DNA of 64,000 bases from Vibrio splendidus (GCF_024347615.1 NZ_AP025508.1:1612001-1676000); one strand, 5' to 3'. Numbered from the stretch's first letter, positions 9,067 to 17,284 are shown. A program made the numbers and translations. The notes: generated by a model from the sequence alone, not told the origin.

Positions 9067-9789
9067 TTAGGATGTAGGAACTGCCGCACAATGAAGCTCA
9101 ACCGATTGTGTAAACAGTTGGCCTAACGTGTTATCTGGATCTGCGTCGGCTGGTAAAGACATCGCATAACTCATCTGTTCTGGCGTCGGGTTGGGCTCGA
9201 TTAATTCCAACTGACATTGTCTCGCTAGTTCAGGTGACAAGGTCACGTCGCTATTCGATAACCACGACATGTCGACGAAGTAACTAGGGTCAAAAATGAG
9301 TACGCGAAGCGAGTCTCGTGTCACTGGTTTAGGTTTAGAAAGTGGTAGGTCAAATGTTAGAACCATCTTGGCTTTATCACGCTCAAACTTTGCGTTCTCA
9401 ACCACCTGATATTTGATGGGCTCTTCACCATCATAAAAATACGTGAAGTAGTGCTCGTACATCATGTTTTCGATTACAGACGCAGCGAGCTTTTTGAATG
9501 TTTCAGCTTCTGTATCGGCAGAGACATTTTCGCCATCCAACATGTACATGGATGTCATAGCATCAAAAGACCACTCCATAGAGAGACTGGTGATCATGCC
9601 ATTCTCTCCCTCAATATGGGTTTTCATCTCTATCCAAGAGTGAGGGTGGGCATATAGATTTGGCGCAAAACACAGTAATACTAGGCCAAAAGGCAAACCC
9701 TTTAGAGAACGACAGCATGTCGAGAAACGGCTTACATAGCGTGTGGAGAAGCGATTGATGACATCGATTAGAATAAATAGCTGTTTCAT
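9067..9789 (-). CDS. DUF1007 family protein, partner of NicO transporter
   Basis: The 240-residue product carries a hydrophobic export signal (FGLVLLCFAPNLYAHP, about 36-50) followed at once by HPHSWIEMKTHIEGENG, the HPH-x-WI start of mature DUF1007 proteins. The domain, predicted to be periplasmic, continues to EQMSYAMSLPADADPDNTLGQLFTQSVELHC near the end, also conserved in the family. DUF1007 proteins are typically encoded beside NicO permeases, as here. The signal is unusually long in the n-region; an internal start is possible. Together with the Zur box immediately upstream this looks like the first gene of a Zur-controlled metal import operon. Confidence 0.85.
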   Translation of the reverse strand: MKQLFILIDVINRFSTRYVSRFSTCCRSLKGLPFGLVLLCFAPNLYAHPHSWIEMKTHIEGENGMITSLSMEWSFDAMTSMYMLDGENVSADTEAETFKKLAASVIENMMYEHYFTYFYDGEEPIKYQVVENAKFERDKAKMVLTFDLPLSKPKPVTRDSLRVLIFDPSYFVDMSWLSNSDVTLSPELARQCQLELIEPNPTPEQMSYAMSLPADADPDNTLGQLFTQSVELHCAAVPTS

Positions 9790-9810
9790 GAGAACGAATA
9801 GTTATTAAGT

Positions 9811-9833
9811 GTAATGTTATAATATAACAATTG
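9811..9833. promoter_or_regulatory. predicted Zur box
   Basis: The 23-mer contains TGTTATAATATAACA, close to the gammaproteobacterial Zur consensus (GAAATGTTATA-N-TATAACATTTC). It lies 22 bp upstream of the DUF1007 start. The same core, TGTTATAA(T/C)ATAAC, recurs at 26344 and 47041 upstream of DUF1826 and zur. Confidence 0.8.
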
Positions 9834-9906
9834 AGTGGGTTGTTCACATCAAATTTGTGTCATGTTTTGCCTGTTTACGTTTCTATTATCGGTTTCAATT
9901 CGGAGT

Positions 9907-9970
9907 TGCTTTTATTCGCAACTGCTTTTATTCGCAACTGCTTTTATTTGCAACTGCTTTAATTTGCAGC
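9907..9970. repeat. 16-bp x4 tandem repeat
   Basis: Four head-to-tail copies of a 16-mer (TGCTTTTATTCGCAAC and close variants) between the Zur box and the end of the HbpS-like gene. The last copies are diverged by one to three bases. Confidence 0.95.
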
Positions 9971-9994
9971 AATGCCCCGCAAGTGTGAGGCATT
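9971..9994 (-). terminator. imperfect terminator-like hairpin after the HbpS-like gene
   Basis: AATGCC and GGCATT flank an imperfect stem. The element resembles the stronger terminator at 12896-12925 over more than 30 bases, including a following TTGTTGGGG, so the two may be copies of one dispersed element. Confidence 0.45.
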
Positions 9995-10047
9995 TATTGT
10001 TGGGGTGGGCAAAGGTATAACCAAATTAGGCGAGTGAATGGACTTGC

Positions 10048-10545
10048 TTAGAAGAACTTCTTAATCGCTTTTTCAGCACAAGCGACATCTAAGTGGCCAC
10101 CCGGAGCGCCACCTACACCAATCGCGCCAATCATGGCATTGTTCAGTTGTACCGGAACACCACCCGCTAGGAACAACAAGTTGTCGTCCATATTCTGCAA
10201 GGGTTGCATGATAGGTTTGTCGGCGATGAGTTTCATCAGGTTACCTGACGGCTGCTTCATGCTTGCCACTGTGAACGCTTTTTTGCGTGAGCTATCAAGA
10301 GTGTGGATGCCAGCGCCATCAGAACGTAGTTGAGCAATCACATTGCCCGACAAATCAACAACAGTCGCAGAAACCTTGTAGCCATCGGCTTCACATTGAT
10401 TAACGGCTTCATGGGCAAGCTTGAAGGCCGCTTCTGATGAGATTTGAGTGAAAGAGACCGCTTGTGTTTCTGCTGCCATTGCATTGTGAGAAAGGCTAAG
10501 GAAACCAAGGGTTGCTGCTAGTACTGTTAGTTTTGTCGTTTTCAT
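10048..10545 (-). CDS. secreted GlcG/HbpS-family heme-binding protein
   Basis: The 165-residue protein starts with a clear signal peptide (MKTTKLTVLAATLGFLSLSHNAMA, cleavage after about residue 24). The mature part has the HbpS/GlcG pattern: CEADGYKVSATVVDLSGNVIAQLRSDGAG, then SSRKKAFTVASMKQPSG, LFLAGGVPVQL and a C-terminal GAIGVGGAPGGHLDVACAEKAIKKF. Streptomyces HbpS binds heme and signals to the SenS/SenR two-component system. Here the gene is divergent from a response regulator/histidine kinase pair, the same partnership in another layout. A GGAG ribosome binding site precedes the start. Confidence 0.85.
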   Translation of the reverse strand: MKTTKLTVLAATLGFLSLSHNAMAAETQAVSFTQISSEAAFKLAHEAVNQCEADGYKVSATVVDLSGNVIAQLRSDGAGIHTLDSSRKKAFTVASMKQPSGNLMKLIADKPIMQPLQNMDDNLLFLAGGVPVQLNNAMIGAIGVGGAPGGHLDVACAEKAIKKFF

Positions 10546-10788
10546 GTTTACTCCGTTAAAGCATCTGTTTTCAAAAAGAATCTGTTTTCAAAAAATATTC
10601 GTTTTCAAATTCCGAATTCTATTTTTTGTTTGTTTAGAAAGGGTGTTTTTAATCAACAGGTTCATACTAACGAATGCATGATTACGACTGGCTTTCTTGA
10701 ACATTACAAAGTTGCAATGTTGGTTATATTCGAGAAAGGATATTGATAGAGTGTATTAAGACCACGGCAAATAAATAAACGGACGTTA

Positions 10789-11463
10789 ATGAAAATACTA
10801 TTGATTGAAGATGACATTCATATCGCGAGATTTTTGGTGAATGGTTTTCAGCAAGAAGGGATAACGGTGACGCACGCAACAGATGGTGTTGATGGGTTAC
10901 ACGAGGCCGTAACCGAAGAGTATGACGTGATCATTCTCGATATCATGTTGCCAAAGAAAGATGGGTTTGAAGTACTTGCCGAGCTGCGAGGGCAAGGCTA
11001 CGCGACGCCTGTCATCATATTAAGTGCCAAACACTCAGTGGAAGAACGAGTGCAAGGGCTACAGTCAGGTGCTGATGATTATTTGGTAAAACCTTTTGCA
11101 TTCCCTGAGCTACTCGCTCGTTGCCAAACCTTGGTGCGCCGAGGCAAGCAGCCCACGCCTCAAGCATTAGAATTGCATTACGGCCCGCTTAGCCTAGACC
11201 TACTTAAACACACTCTACAAAGAGATCAACAAACGATCACCATTAATCAGCGTGAGTTTATGTTGATGAAATTACTGCTCGAAAACCGAGAGGCTGTGAT
11301 GTCGAAAACGGCGATTCTTGAGCATGTTTGGGGGCATCAGTTTGATCCGCAAACCAACGTGGTCGATGTTTTGGTTTGTAGGCTTCGCAGCAAAGTCGAT
11401 AAGGGTTTTTCTAAGCCATTAATTCACACACTTCGAGGTGTTGGCTATGTCCTCAAGTCGTAG
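10789..11463 (+). CDS. OmpR-family response regulator
   Basis: A 224-residue two-domain regulator. The receiver shows MKILLIEDD (acidic pocket), LDIMLPKKDG with the phospho-accepting aspartate at about 51, and VKPFAF. The C-terminal winged helix runs INQREFMLMKLLLENREAVMSKTAILEHVWG...VDVLVCRLRSKVDK...HTLRGVGYVL. It overlaps the downstream kinase gene by 17 bases, so they form one operon. A divergent HbpS-like gene lies 243 bp away. Closest types are QseB/PmrA/CusR, but the target genes are unknown. Confidence 0.9.
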   Translation: MKILLIEDDIHIARFLVNGFQQEGITVTHATDGVDGLHEAVTEEYDVIILDIMLPKKDGFEVLAELRGQGYATPVIILSAKHSVEERVQGLQSGADDYLVKPFAFPELLARCQTLVRRGKQPTPQALELHYGPLSLDLLKHTLQRDQQTITINQREFMLMKLLLENREAVMSKTAILEHVWGHQFDPQTNVVDVLVCRLRSKVDKGFSKPLIHTLRGVGYVLKS

Positions 11464-12844
11464 TATTGAACAGGCGCTTGCTAAAACACAGAGACATTTG
11501 TTGGTTCGCTTTATGTCGACCTTACTGCTCTGCTTGCTGCTGGTGGAGCTGATTGTTGGGGCTATCTTCTTTTTCGACCTTTACCAAACGGAAAAGAAGA
11601 TCCTTACGTCTATGTCGACCGAGTATCAGCGTATTTTGACTTACGATTCGAGTGAGCGATTGATTCATGTTTTAGAGGCTAACCCTCACCGGTTACTCGA
11701 AAACAACATTGCGGCTTATAAGGTTGAGAAGGGCGTTTCATCTGAGGGTACATTCATTGCGGGAACTCAAAACCTATCAACAGAACAGCCTCTTTCCAGC
11801 TACCAAATTGATGATCACCGATCGTGGTTAGAGAGTTTTGTCTTGAGTCCCTATATGTCGTTGCCTATTGAAGGGGAGCAGTATGATTTCTGGTTGGTTT
11901 TGGATAACCGAGCAAGAGACTTTATCGCCTACAATCAATGGCTAATGATCTTATATGCGTTGCTTGCTCTCGTGGCCGTGACCGCAGTATTCACTCGTAA
12001 CATCATCCAGAGTGCGATGTCTCCGTTAGTGACCTTTGGCGACCTGCTCGATAAGCTGAAAAAAGGGCAGTTAGAATTTCCTAGCACTAAAAATGAAGCC
12101 GAATCTGATTTACCGCAAGGGCTCAACGTGATCAGTTCTAGTGTCCATACTGCGGTTGCCAAGTTACAGCACGTGACGACAACCTTGAATACGACCGTCG
12201 ATGCGATCGCTCATGATATTCGAACTCCTTTGTCGCGTATTACGTTAGCCTCCCAAACTGCTTTACTTAACAACGCCGACCAACAAGCGATGAAAGATGC
12301 ATTGGCGGACTGCTCTGAACACGCCATGCAGGCCAGTAATATGTTAACCGCCTTGATGAAGCTGAACGACGAGCTGACCGGAAAGCGCATACCACAAAAA
12401 GTGCCGACTCAGATCTCTGATGTGATTGCCAATGTGGTGAGCTGGTATGAAGATGTCGCAGAAGATAAACAAGTTGAGCTTGAGGTTGAGAGCGCTGATG
12501 CTCTTGTTATTCAGTCAGATCCTGACAAATTGACTCAGGTGTTGGTTAACCTTGTTGATAACGCGATTAAGTACACCGAGCCCGAAGGAAGAGTGACGGT
12601 CAAAGCCGAGCAAAGTTCAGAGGGTAAGATCGCGATAACCATCCAGGACACTGGTGTTGGCATTGAACAGAAATATCAGGATTTGATTTTTGAACGACTT
12701 TACCGAGTCGACAGCAGCCGCAGCAATATCGAGGGGTATGGTCTTGGGTTATCTTTAGCGCTTGCCATGGTCGAGAATCTAGAAGGAACGCTAGTCGTTG
12801 AATCTGAACTGGGTGTGGGGAGTACTTTTACTCTTTCGTTGTAA
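11447..12844 (+). CDS. sensor histidine kinase partner of the OmpR-type regulator
   Basis: I start it at ATG 11447, six bases after GAGGTG, rather than at the GTG three codons earlier. The 465-residue protein has a membrane segment at about 20-45, a periplasmic sensor of about 110 residues, a second membrane segment at about 160-180, HAMP-like linker, then TVDAIAHDIRTPLSRI with the phospho-accepting histidine, NLVDNAIKYTEPEG (N box), DTGVGI (G1) and YGLGLSLALAM (G2). This is a standard HisKA/HATPase kinase. The divergent HbpS-like protein is predicted to be secreted and could contact the periplasmic sensor; that is inference. Confidence 0.9.
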   Translation: MSSSRSIEQALAKTQRHLLVRFMSTLLLCLLLVELIVGAIFFFDLYQTEKKILTSMSTEYQRILTYDSSERLIHVLEANPHRLLENNIAAYKVEKGVSSEGTFIAGTQNLSTEQPLSSYQIDDHRSWLESFVLSPYMSLPIEGEQYDFWLVLDNRARDFIAYNQWLMILYALLALVAVTAVFTRNIIQSAMSPLVTFGDLLDKLKKGQLEFPSTKNEAESDLPQGLNVISSSVHTAVAKLQHVTTTLNTTVDAIAHDIRTPLSRITLASQTALLNNADQQAMKDALADCSEHAMQASNMLTALMKLNDELTGKRIPQKVPTQISDVIANVVSWYEDVAEDKQVELEVESADALVIQSDPDKLTQVLVNLVDNAIKYTEPEGRVTVKAEQSSEGKIAITIQDTGVGIEQKYQDLIFERLYRVDSSRSNIEGYGLGLSLALAMVENLEGTLVVESELGVGSTFTLSL

Positions 12845-12895
12845 CAACGATTTATATTGTCACTTCTGTCTTTGAAATTTCAACTCGTACGTACA

Positions 12896-12925
12896 AAGAA
12901 TGCCCCGCACTAGTGGGGCATTCTT
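12896..12925 (+). terminator. strong intrinsic terminator after the kinase gene
   Basis: AAGAATGCCCC pairs with GGGGCATTCTT, and the loop contains further self-complementary CACTAGTG. It lies 50 bp after the kinase stop. Confidence 0.8.
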
Positions 12926-12996
12926 GTTGTTGGGGAAGGGAGGCTCTCCATGAACAGGTGTGGGAGGTAGAGTAACCTGCGCCAACTCTATTGGCT

Positions 12997-13030
12997 GCTT
13001 GTAGCTTGTAGCTTTTAGCTTGTTGCTTTT
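12997..13030. repeat. 7-bp x5 tandem repeat (GCTTGTA-like)
   Basis: Five head-to-tail GCTTGTA, GCTTTTA and GCTTGTT units in the gap between the kinase gene and the NifX-like gene. Confidence 0.85.
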
Positions 13031-13139
13031 GATCTTAGTTATCGATCCAGTAAATCTTATTTTTCACATGATGGTTATTGGCATATGCTAATAATGGGGC
13101 GTATGCTGAACTTCTGATCATCAATAACAGGAAGTTACT

Positions 13140-13631
13140 ATGTTATACGCAGTACCTTGTCGCGACCTTCATGTCGGCAACCATTTTGCTCGCTCTCCAC
13201 AGATCGCGATTGTCGATGAACAACGACAAATAAAACAGATTGTTCCTTTGGTTGATTCCGACACCGCTTGCAATAAAAAGAAGCAATGGATCTCTGTCCT
13301 CCGTTCTTACGATGTGAAATCTGTAGTCGTCCGTCACATAGGGAAGAAGATGCTAGCGCACTTGTTCAACCACGATATTAGAGTCTTGGCATCGACAGGA
13401 AAGGCAGAAATAGGTGCTTTGGATTTTAGTAATCTGCAACAAGTGACCGATTTAGATTACGGTCGGGAGCCTCGCAACGTTTGTCACAGTAAAAAAGGGC
13501 ACAGTCAGAGAGAGTGCAGTAATAAAGGGAGTAGTAAGAAAGGCTGCGGTGAGGAAGGGCGCAAGAAAGGCGCCGCGATTCTTATGGCACAGCCGAATCA
13601 CTTAGGGGGTATTCGAGGGTTCCGAAAATGA
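13140..13631 (+). CDS. NifX/NifB-type dinitrogenase Fe-Mo cofactor domain protein
   Basis: The first 110 residues follow the NifX/NafY/NifB C-terminal fold: a strand opening, HVGNHFARSPQIAIVDE, then VRHIGKKMLAHLFNHDIRVLASTGKAEIG. Outside nitrogen fixers such proteins are small Fe-S or metal-cluster carriers. A tail of about 30 residues is rich in Lys, Gly, Ser, Cys and His (CHSKKGHSQRECSNKGSSKKGC), possibly metal-binding. Its stop overlaps the following NqrM-like gene as ATGA. A DUF134 gene lies just beyond on the other strand, a frequent neighbour of this family. Confidence 0.75.
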   Translation: MLYAVPCRDLHVGNHFARSPQIAIVDEQRQIKQIVPLVDSDTACNKKKQWISVLRSYDVKSVVVRHIGKKMLAHLFNHDIRVLASTGKAEIGALDFSNLQQVTDLDYGREPRNVCHSKKGHSQRECSNKGSSKKGCGEEGRKKGAAILMAQPNHLGGIRGFRK

Positions 13632-13825
13632 CCTTTTTGTTGACGCTATTGGGGTTTGTCGGAATCGTCGCGTTGATGGCGATAGGTGTGATTTTTTCTC
13701 GCAAGCCAATCAAAGGCAGCTGCGGAGGGCTTGCGCAGTTAGATATTGAGCGTGAATGCAATTGCAAAGATGTCTGTGAAGGGCAGAGTCGAAAGCTGTA
13801 TCAGATCTCTGAGCCATCAAGCTGA
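13628..13825 (+). CDS. NqrM-like (DUF539) small membrane protein
   Basis: A 65-residue protein with one N-terminal membrane helix (about 3-23), then RKPIKGSCGGLAQLDIERECNCKDVC: KGSCGGL and a CxC...C set are hallmarks of NqrM, the factor that delivers iron to the Na+-translocating NADH:quinone reductase NqrDE site. The canonical nqrM follows apbE in the nqr operon; here it is coupled by an ATGA overlap to a NifX-like protein, so this is probably a paralogue with a different client. Confidence 0.75.
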   Translation: MTFLLTLLGFVGIVALMAIGVIFSRKPIKGSCGGLAQLDIERECNCKDVCEGQSRKLYQISEPSS

Positions 13826-13877
13826 GTATCGAGAATTCACTGTCATTGAGCTAGCTAACGTTGGGCTAGTTCGCGAG

Positions 13878-14156
13878 TTAAGCGCTTTGAATCACCAACG
13901 CGTGACCGTTGACGATGCACTTGGCGACTTTGGCTCGTGCACGCTTGATGATGTTGCCGAACGTTTGGCGAGACACCTGCATTTGTTCAGCTGCTTCAAG
14001 TTGGCTCAATCCTTCTTGATCAGCCAAGCGTAAGGCTTCTAACTCTTCTAATAGCAATTCTTCTTTATGAAGCTCGTCCATAGGAACGCCATTAGGCTTA
14101 AAACAAGAGTAAGCCGCTCGGGTGCATAACTGGCGATGTTTTTTTGGTCGAGCCAT
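13878..14156 (-). CDS. DUF134 (UPF0251) helix-turn-helix protein
   Basis: The 92-residue protein opens MARPKKHRQLCTR and has a sigma-70 region-4-like helix-turn-helix: LRLADQEGLSQLEAAEQMQVSRQTFGNIIKRARAKVA. This is the DUF134 pattern, with the Cys (RQLC, YSCFKP) residues of that family. Such genes frequently accompany NifX-like proteins, as here, converging on the NqrM-like gene. A regulatory role for the neighbouring pair is likely but unproven. Confidence 0.85.
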   Translation of the reverse strand: MARPKKHRQLCTRAAYSCFKPNGVPMDELHKEELLLEELEALRLADQEGLSQLEAAEQMQVSRQTFGNIIKRARAKVAKCIVNGHALVIQSA

Positions 14157-14191
14157 ATTAATCTCTAGGTATTTAAGGTTAAAAGGTAAGT

Positions 14192-14629
14192 ATGAAGGTT
14201 TTCATTCCACACAACCATCGGCGTTGCCAAGTGTGCAGCCAAGGTTTTTTTTCAGACAATCCAATAATATTTGAAGCTATTGGTGAGCACGAGGCTTTAG
14301 CTAAGCATGAGACTTTAGCTAAATATAAAACCCGGGCCAAGATTGTACCAACAGATAAAGCTGAGGGCTACGATGGCATCATGCAGGGTGGTCTTGTCAC
14401 CGAGTTACACGACAGTGCGATGCTGCATTGTTTGTTCCAAAATAACATCACTGCAATGACGGTGAGTTTAGCGTCTCGCTTTCATCATCCTATTTCTATT
14501 GGTCAAGAACTGGAAGTTCGTGCCCAATGGGTCAAAAGCAGACGTAATATCTACTTCCTTGAAAGCCAAATTACGCAGTGCGGAAAGTTATGTTCGTCGG
14601 CACAAAGCCAGTTTATGTCATCCCACTAG
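14192..14629 (+). CDS. hotdog-fold thioesterase-like protein with internal repeat
   Basis: GYDGIMQGGLVTELHDSAMLHCLF (about 68-91) is the hotdog helix region of PaaI-like acyl-CoA thioesterases, followed by ITAMTVSLASRFHHPISIGQELEVRAQWV. The N terminus has CxxC (CQVC). Between them, residues 33-50 are a repeated HEALAKHETLAK stretch, the product of an 18-bp tandem duplication at 14288-14323. It is divergent from the DUF134 gene, with 35 bp between their starts. Substrate unknown. Confidence 0.75.
   Translation: MKVFIPHNHRRCQVCSQGFFSDNPIIFEAIGEHEALAKHETLAKYKTRAKIVPTDKAEGYDGIMQGGLVTELHDSAMLHCLFQNNITAMTVSLASRFHHPISIGQELEVRAQWVKSRRNIYFLESQITQCGKLCSSAQSQFMSSH
14288..14341 (+). repeat. 18-bp x2-3 in-frame tandem repeat inside the hotdog gene
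   Basis: Two close copies (CACGAGGCTTTAGCTAAG, CATGAGACTTTAGCTAAA) and a third degenerate one encode six-residue units. The repeat keeps the frame. Confidence 0.85.
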
Positions 14630-14846
14630 TTATCGATCCGATGTTCCCTATGCCGTTAGTTTGTTACGCCCATTCTTTTGCACAATAAATAGAGGTTTTC
14701 TATAGTTAAGGTAATAACGAATAAAGCTAGGGCAGTATTGAATTTATCATAATCTTTCTTCACTTCTGATCGCGCTGATGTGTGTTCATTAGTCGAGCCT
14801 TCGTACTCGATTCAATTCATTGCTGCCTTCTTCTGGAGGGCTGCTG

Positions 14847-15938
14847 ATGCACCAATACTTCAAATCGACACTCCGATACGGTGTCACTTCAATCGTTTCT
14901 CTTTTTCTATTCTTCAGTACTTTTGCCTCTTCTTCTCCACTTAAAGTCGGAGTGTACCCGTGTCCTCCTTTTGTGATCAGTTCGATGGAAAGTCAATGGA
15001 ATGGCCTGAGTGTCGAGCTTTGGGAACAGATTGCCAAAGAAATGGACGTTGAGTACACGATAGAGAATCACCGTTTGGATGAATTACTCAATGCGATTGA
15101 AACAGAGCAAATCGACATCGGTGTTTCTTGTATTTCAATCACCCCAGAGCGTGAGTTGTTTGCTGACTTTTCCCATTCCTTTTATGAAACTCACCTCGCT
15201 ATCGCAGTGAAGAAGCAAGGTTACCTTCATACCTTACACGCCATTTTCTTAAACCCTGCATTGTGGCTGATCATTGGCGTTATCGTCTTTATCTCTGGTG
15301 TGATTGGTGCCTTTTTTTACGTATTGGAGCACGGTGAAAATGAAAAGCTCTATTCGATGAAAAGCCGAACGGGCCGTTGGTTAGAAAGTTTCATATTGGG
15401 TTTGCTTTTTATCACTCGAGGCCCATTCAATTATTTTGAGTTTAAGAGCTTAACCGGACGAATTGCTACGGTGTTCATTGGTGTGCTGAGTATGCTGTTT
15501 ATCGCCAGTATTACGGCGGTATTAGCCAGCAAGCTTACGCTCAGCCAAGGCTCTTCCCATATTAAAGGCGTGAATGATCTAGCGGATGTTGAAGTAGGGG
15601 CAAAAGTCGCGACGACTTCTTCTTTGATGCTCACCAGTTTTGGTATTCGACACAAGAGTTGTATCGATATGCCAAGACTGTTGGCGGCTTTAGAGGAAGG
15701 TGAAGTGGAGGCGATTGTCGCTGATGATGTGGTGCTCAAATATATGATTGGTAATGGCAGAATAAGCGGGCAGTTCGATGATCTAGAGGTGTTGCCGTAT
15801 CAACTCGAAAAGCAGAATTATGGCTTTATCATCACTGAAAACAACTCGTATGAAGAAGAAATTAACCGCGCTCTTCTGAAAATTCGTGAGTCGCGAAAGT
15901 GGCGTAAAATCTTGGTCGACTATTTTGCAGATAAGTAA
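14847..15938 (+). CDS. prokaryotic ionotropic-glutamate-receptor-like channel
   Basis: I start at ATG 14847, seven bases after GGAGG, not the TTG nine codons earlier. The 363-residue product has a signal peptide (about 1-30), ligand-binding half S1 (32-130), membrane segment 136-160, a re-entrant pore-like segment (178-200), membrane segment 205-228, then half S2 (235-363). This is the layout of GluR0-type channels rather than a plain solute-binding protein. SITPERELFADFS holds the arginine (R102) that binds the ligand carboxylate, and VADDVV the aspartate that binds the amino group. SITAVLASKLT in the last helix matches the iGluR gate motif SYTANLAAFLT. The pore reads ITRGPFNYFEF, not the K+ filter TVGYG. 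Confidence 0.8.
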   Translation: MHQYFKSTLRYGVTSIVSLFLFFSTFASSSPLKVGVYPCPPFVISSMESQWNGLSVELWEQIAKEMDVEYTIENHRLDELLNAIETEQIDIGVSCISITPERELFADFSHSFYETHLAIAVKKQGYLHTLHAIFLNPALWLIIGVIVFISGVIGAFFYVLEHGENEKLYSMKSRTGRWLESFILGLLFITRGPFNYFEFKSLTGRIATVFIGVLSMLFIASITAVLASKLTLSQGSSHIKGVNDLADVEVGAKVATTSSLMLTSFGIRHKSCIDMPRLLAALEEGEVEAIVADDVVLKYMIGNGRISGQFDDLEVLPYQLEKQNYGFIITENNSYEEEINRALLKIRESRKWRKILVDYFADK

Positions 15939-15981
15939 CCGAGTTTAACTGCTAACTCTCAAGCATTTCTAATGCCTCTCC

Positions 15982-16185
15982 CTAGAGTTGTTCTGAACTA
16001 GAGGCTTTGTTCTTTTTGAAATATTTGAACGCTGTCCAAACGACATAAGCCGCAACGCCCACAATCAATGCAGAGCGAAGGAGAATAGGCGCATCATGTT
16101 CAAGTTGACCAACATGCGGCACAATACTGGCAAACAATCGACTGGTAAAAAACAGCCCCATTACTAACATAACAATCTTATTCAT
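15982..16185 (-). CDS. small hypothetical membrane protein
   Basis: A 67-residue protein from ATG 16185 (CAGGT lies just upstream). It has two hydrophobic helices (about 3-20 and 36-58) and a short basic tail KYFKKNKASSSEQL. No family is recognised. It converges on the channel gene. Confidence 0.5.
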   Translation of the reverse strand: MNKIVMLVMGLFFTSRLFASIVPHVGQLEHDAPILLRSALIVGVAAYVVWTAFKYFKKNKASSSEQL

Positions 16186-16197
16186 GTGACCTGCCAT

Positions 16198-16541
16198 TCA
16201 ATTGGGTAAGTTGTACAAAACGTGTGATGGGTCGATTACACGGCCAAAAACGATTCTGCTCGAAATAAAATCATGCGCTTCTCAAACGTAACCGTCAACG
16301 CGATATCAGCTTAAAGCCAGTAAGCTAAAGTTTCGTTTTTGGAAGTGATTTGTTCTGCTGTTGGAGTTTCGAGTTCAAGACTGTTGGGAGGGCGATGACA
16401 CCTTTCTGTGAATTTGATTTTCCGGAATTATTATTCTGATTTATGATCGCATGCAATCTAGGGGGGACAAATGTCCTCCTCTTTGTTTCTATCGGCGCAA
16501 TAAGATAGGTGCTACTAAAACAAATAATAAAGGACATCCCT
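16198..16541 (+). promoter_or_regulatory. pnuC leader region with a G-rich hairpin
   Basis: The 340-bp gap upstream of pnuC has no convincing gene. At 16460-16480 AGGGGGGACA pairs with TGTCCTCCT (one bulge, one G-U), followed by CTTTGTTTCT. It could be an attenuator or an operator for an NAD-responsive regulator. It does not match a riboswitch class I can recognise by eye. Confidence 0.35.
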
Positions 16542-17276
16542 ATGGACCTATTCGCCCTACTTGATATCAACAATACTCTAGTCAATATCCCAATAGGGGA
16601 TGGCTATGCAATGAGCTGGATCGAAGCATTCGGCACGGTGTTTGGCCTGCTTTGCATTTGGTTTGCAAGCCAAGAAAAAACCATTAATTACCTGTTCGGG
16701 TTACTGAATGTCACCTTATTTGCGGTTATCTTTTTCCAAATTCAGTTATACGGACTGTTACTGCTTCAACTCTTTTTCTTCTGCGCCAACATTTACGGCT
16801 GGTACGCATGGACACGCCCTAATGAGCAAGGTGAAACGCTAGAAGTTCGTTGGTTGAGCCAAAACAAACTAGTAGCAACAGCTGCAGCCTGTGCGATTTC
16901 GATTGCACTGCTTACAATGTATATCGACCCATTCTTCTTTGCGTTGGCAAACATCGCGGTTGATAGCTTGAATCTATTTGGTGCTGATTTAACGGAACCA
17001 GTACTTGAACCTGATGCGTTCCCATTCTGGGATGCCACGATGACCATTCTATCTATTGTTGCTCAAGTTCTTATGACACGTAAGTATGTTGAAAACTGGA
17101 TACTGTGGATTGTGATTAACATTATCAGTGTTGGTATTTATGCGACGCAGGGTGTGTACGCAATGTCTGTTCAATACGCAATCTTAATGTTTATTGCGGC
17201 AAACGGTACTCGTGAGTGGGCACGCACAGCTAAACGAAACAGTGATAAATCGTTAACTCAAGCAACGGCGTCTTAG
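16542..17276 (+). CDS. pnuC: PnuC nicotinamide riboside transporter
   Basis: I start at ATG 16542, downstream of AAAGGA. The 244-residue protein has seven or so hydrophobic helices and the PnuC signatures SWIEAFGTVFGLLCIWFASQEKTINYLFGLLNV near the N terminus, FCANIYGWYAWTRP, and TRKYVENWILWIVINIISVGIYATQGVY near the C terminus. These W/N-rich blocks form the substrate path in PnuC structures. It imports nicotinamide riboside, a precursor of NAD. A nucleoside phosphorylase gene follows after 8 bases, so both are cotranscribed. Confidence 0.9.
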   Translation: MDLFALLDINNTLVNIPIGDGYAMSWIEAFGTVFGLLCIWFASQEKTINYLFGLLNVTLFAVIFFQIQLYGLLLLQLFFFCANIYGWYAWTRPNEQGETLEVRWLSQNKLVATAAACAISIALLTMYIDPFFFALANIAVDSLNLFGADLTEPVLEPDAFPFWDATMTILSIVAQVLMTRKYVENWILWIVINIISVGIYATQGVYAMSVQYAILMFIAANGTREWARTAKRNSDKSLTQATAS

Positions 17277-17284
17277 GAGTGAAG

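Noticed and set aside
9835..10020. 61-residue frame on the plus strand
   Set aside because: It is built largely from the 16-bp tandem repeat, has no ribosome site, and overlaps the Zur-controlled promoter region.
16198..16541. riboswitch upstream of pnuC
   Set aside because: I could not match the leader to any known NAD or other riboswitch consensus; only a hairpin is supportable.
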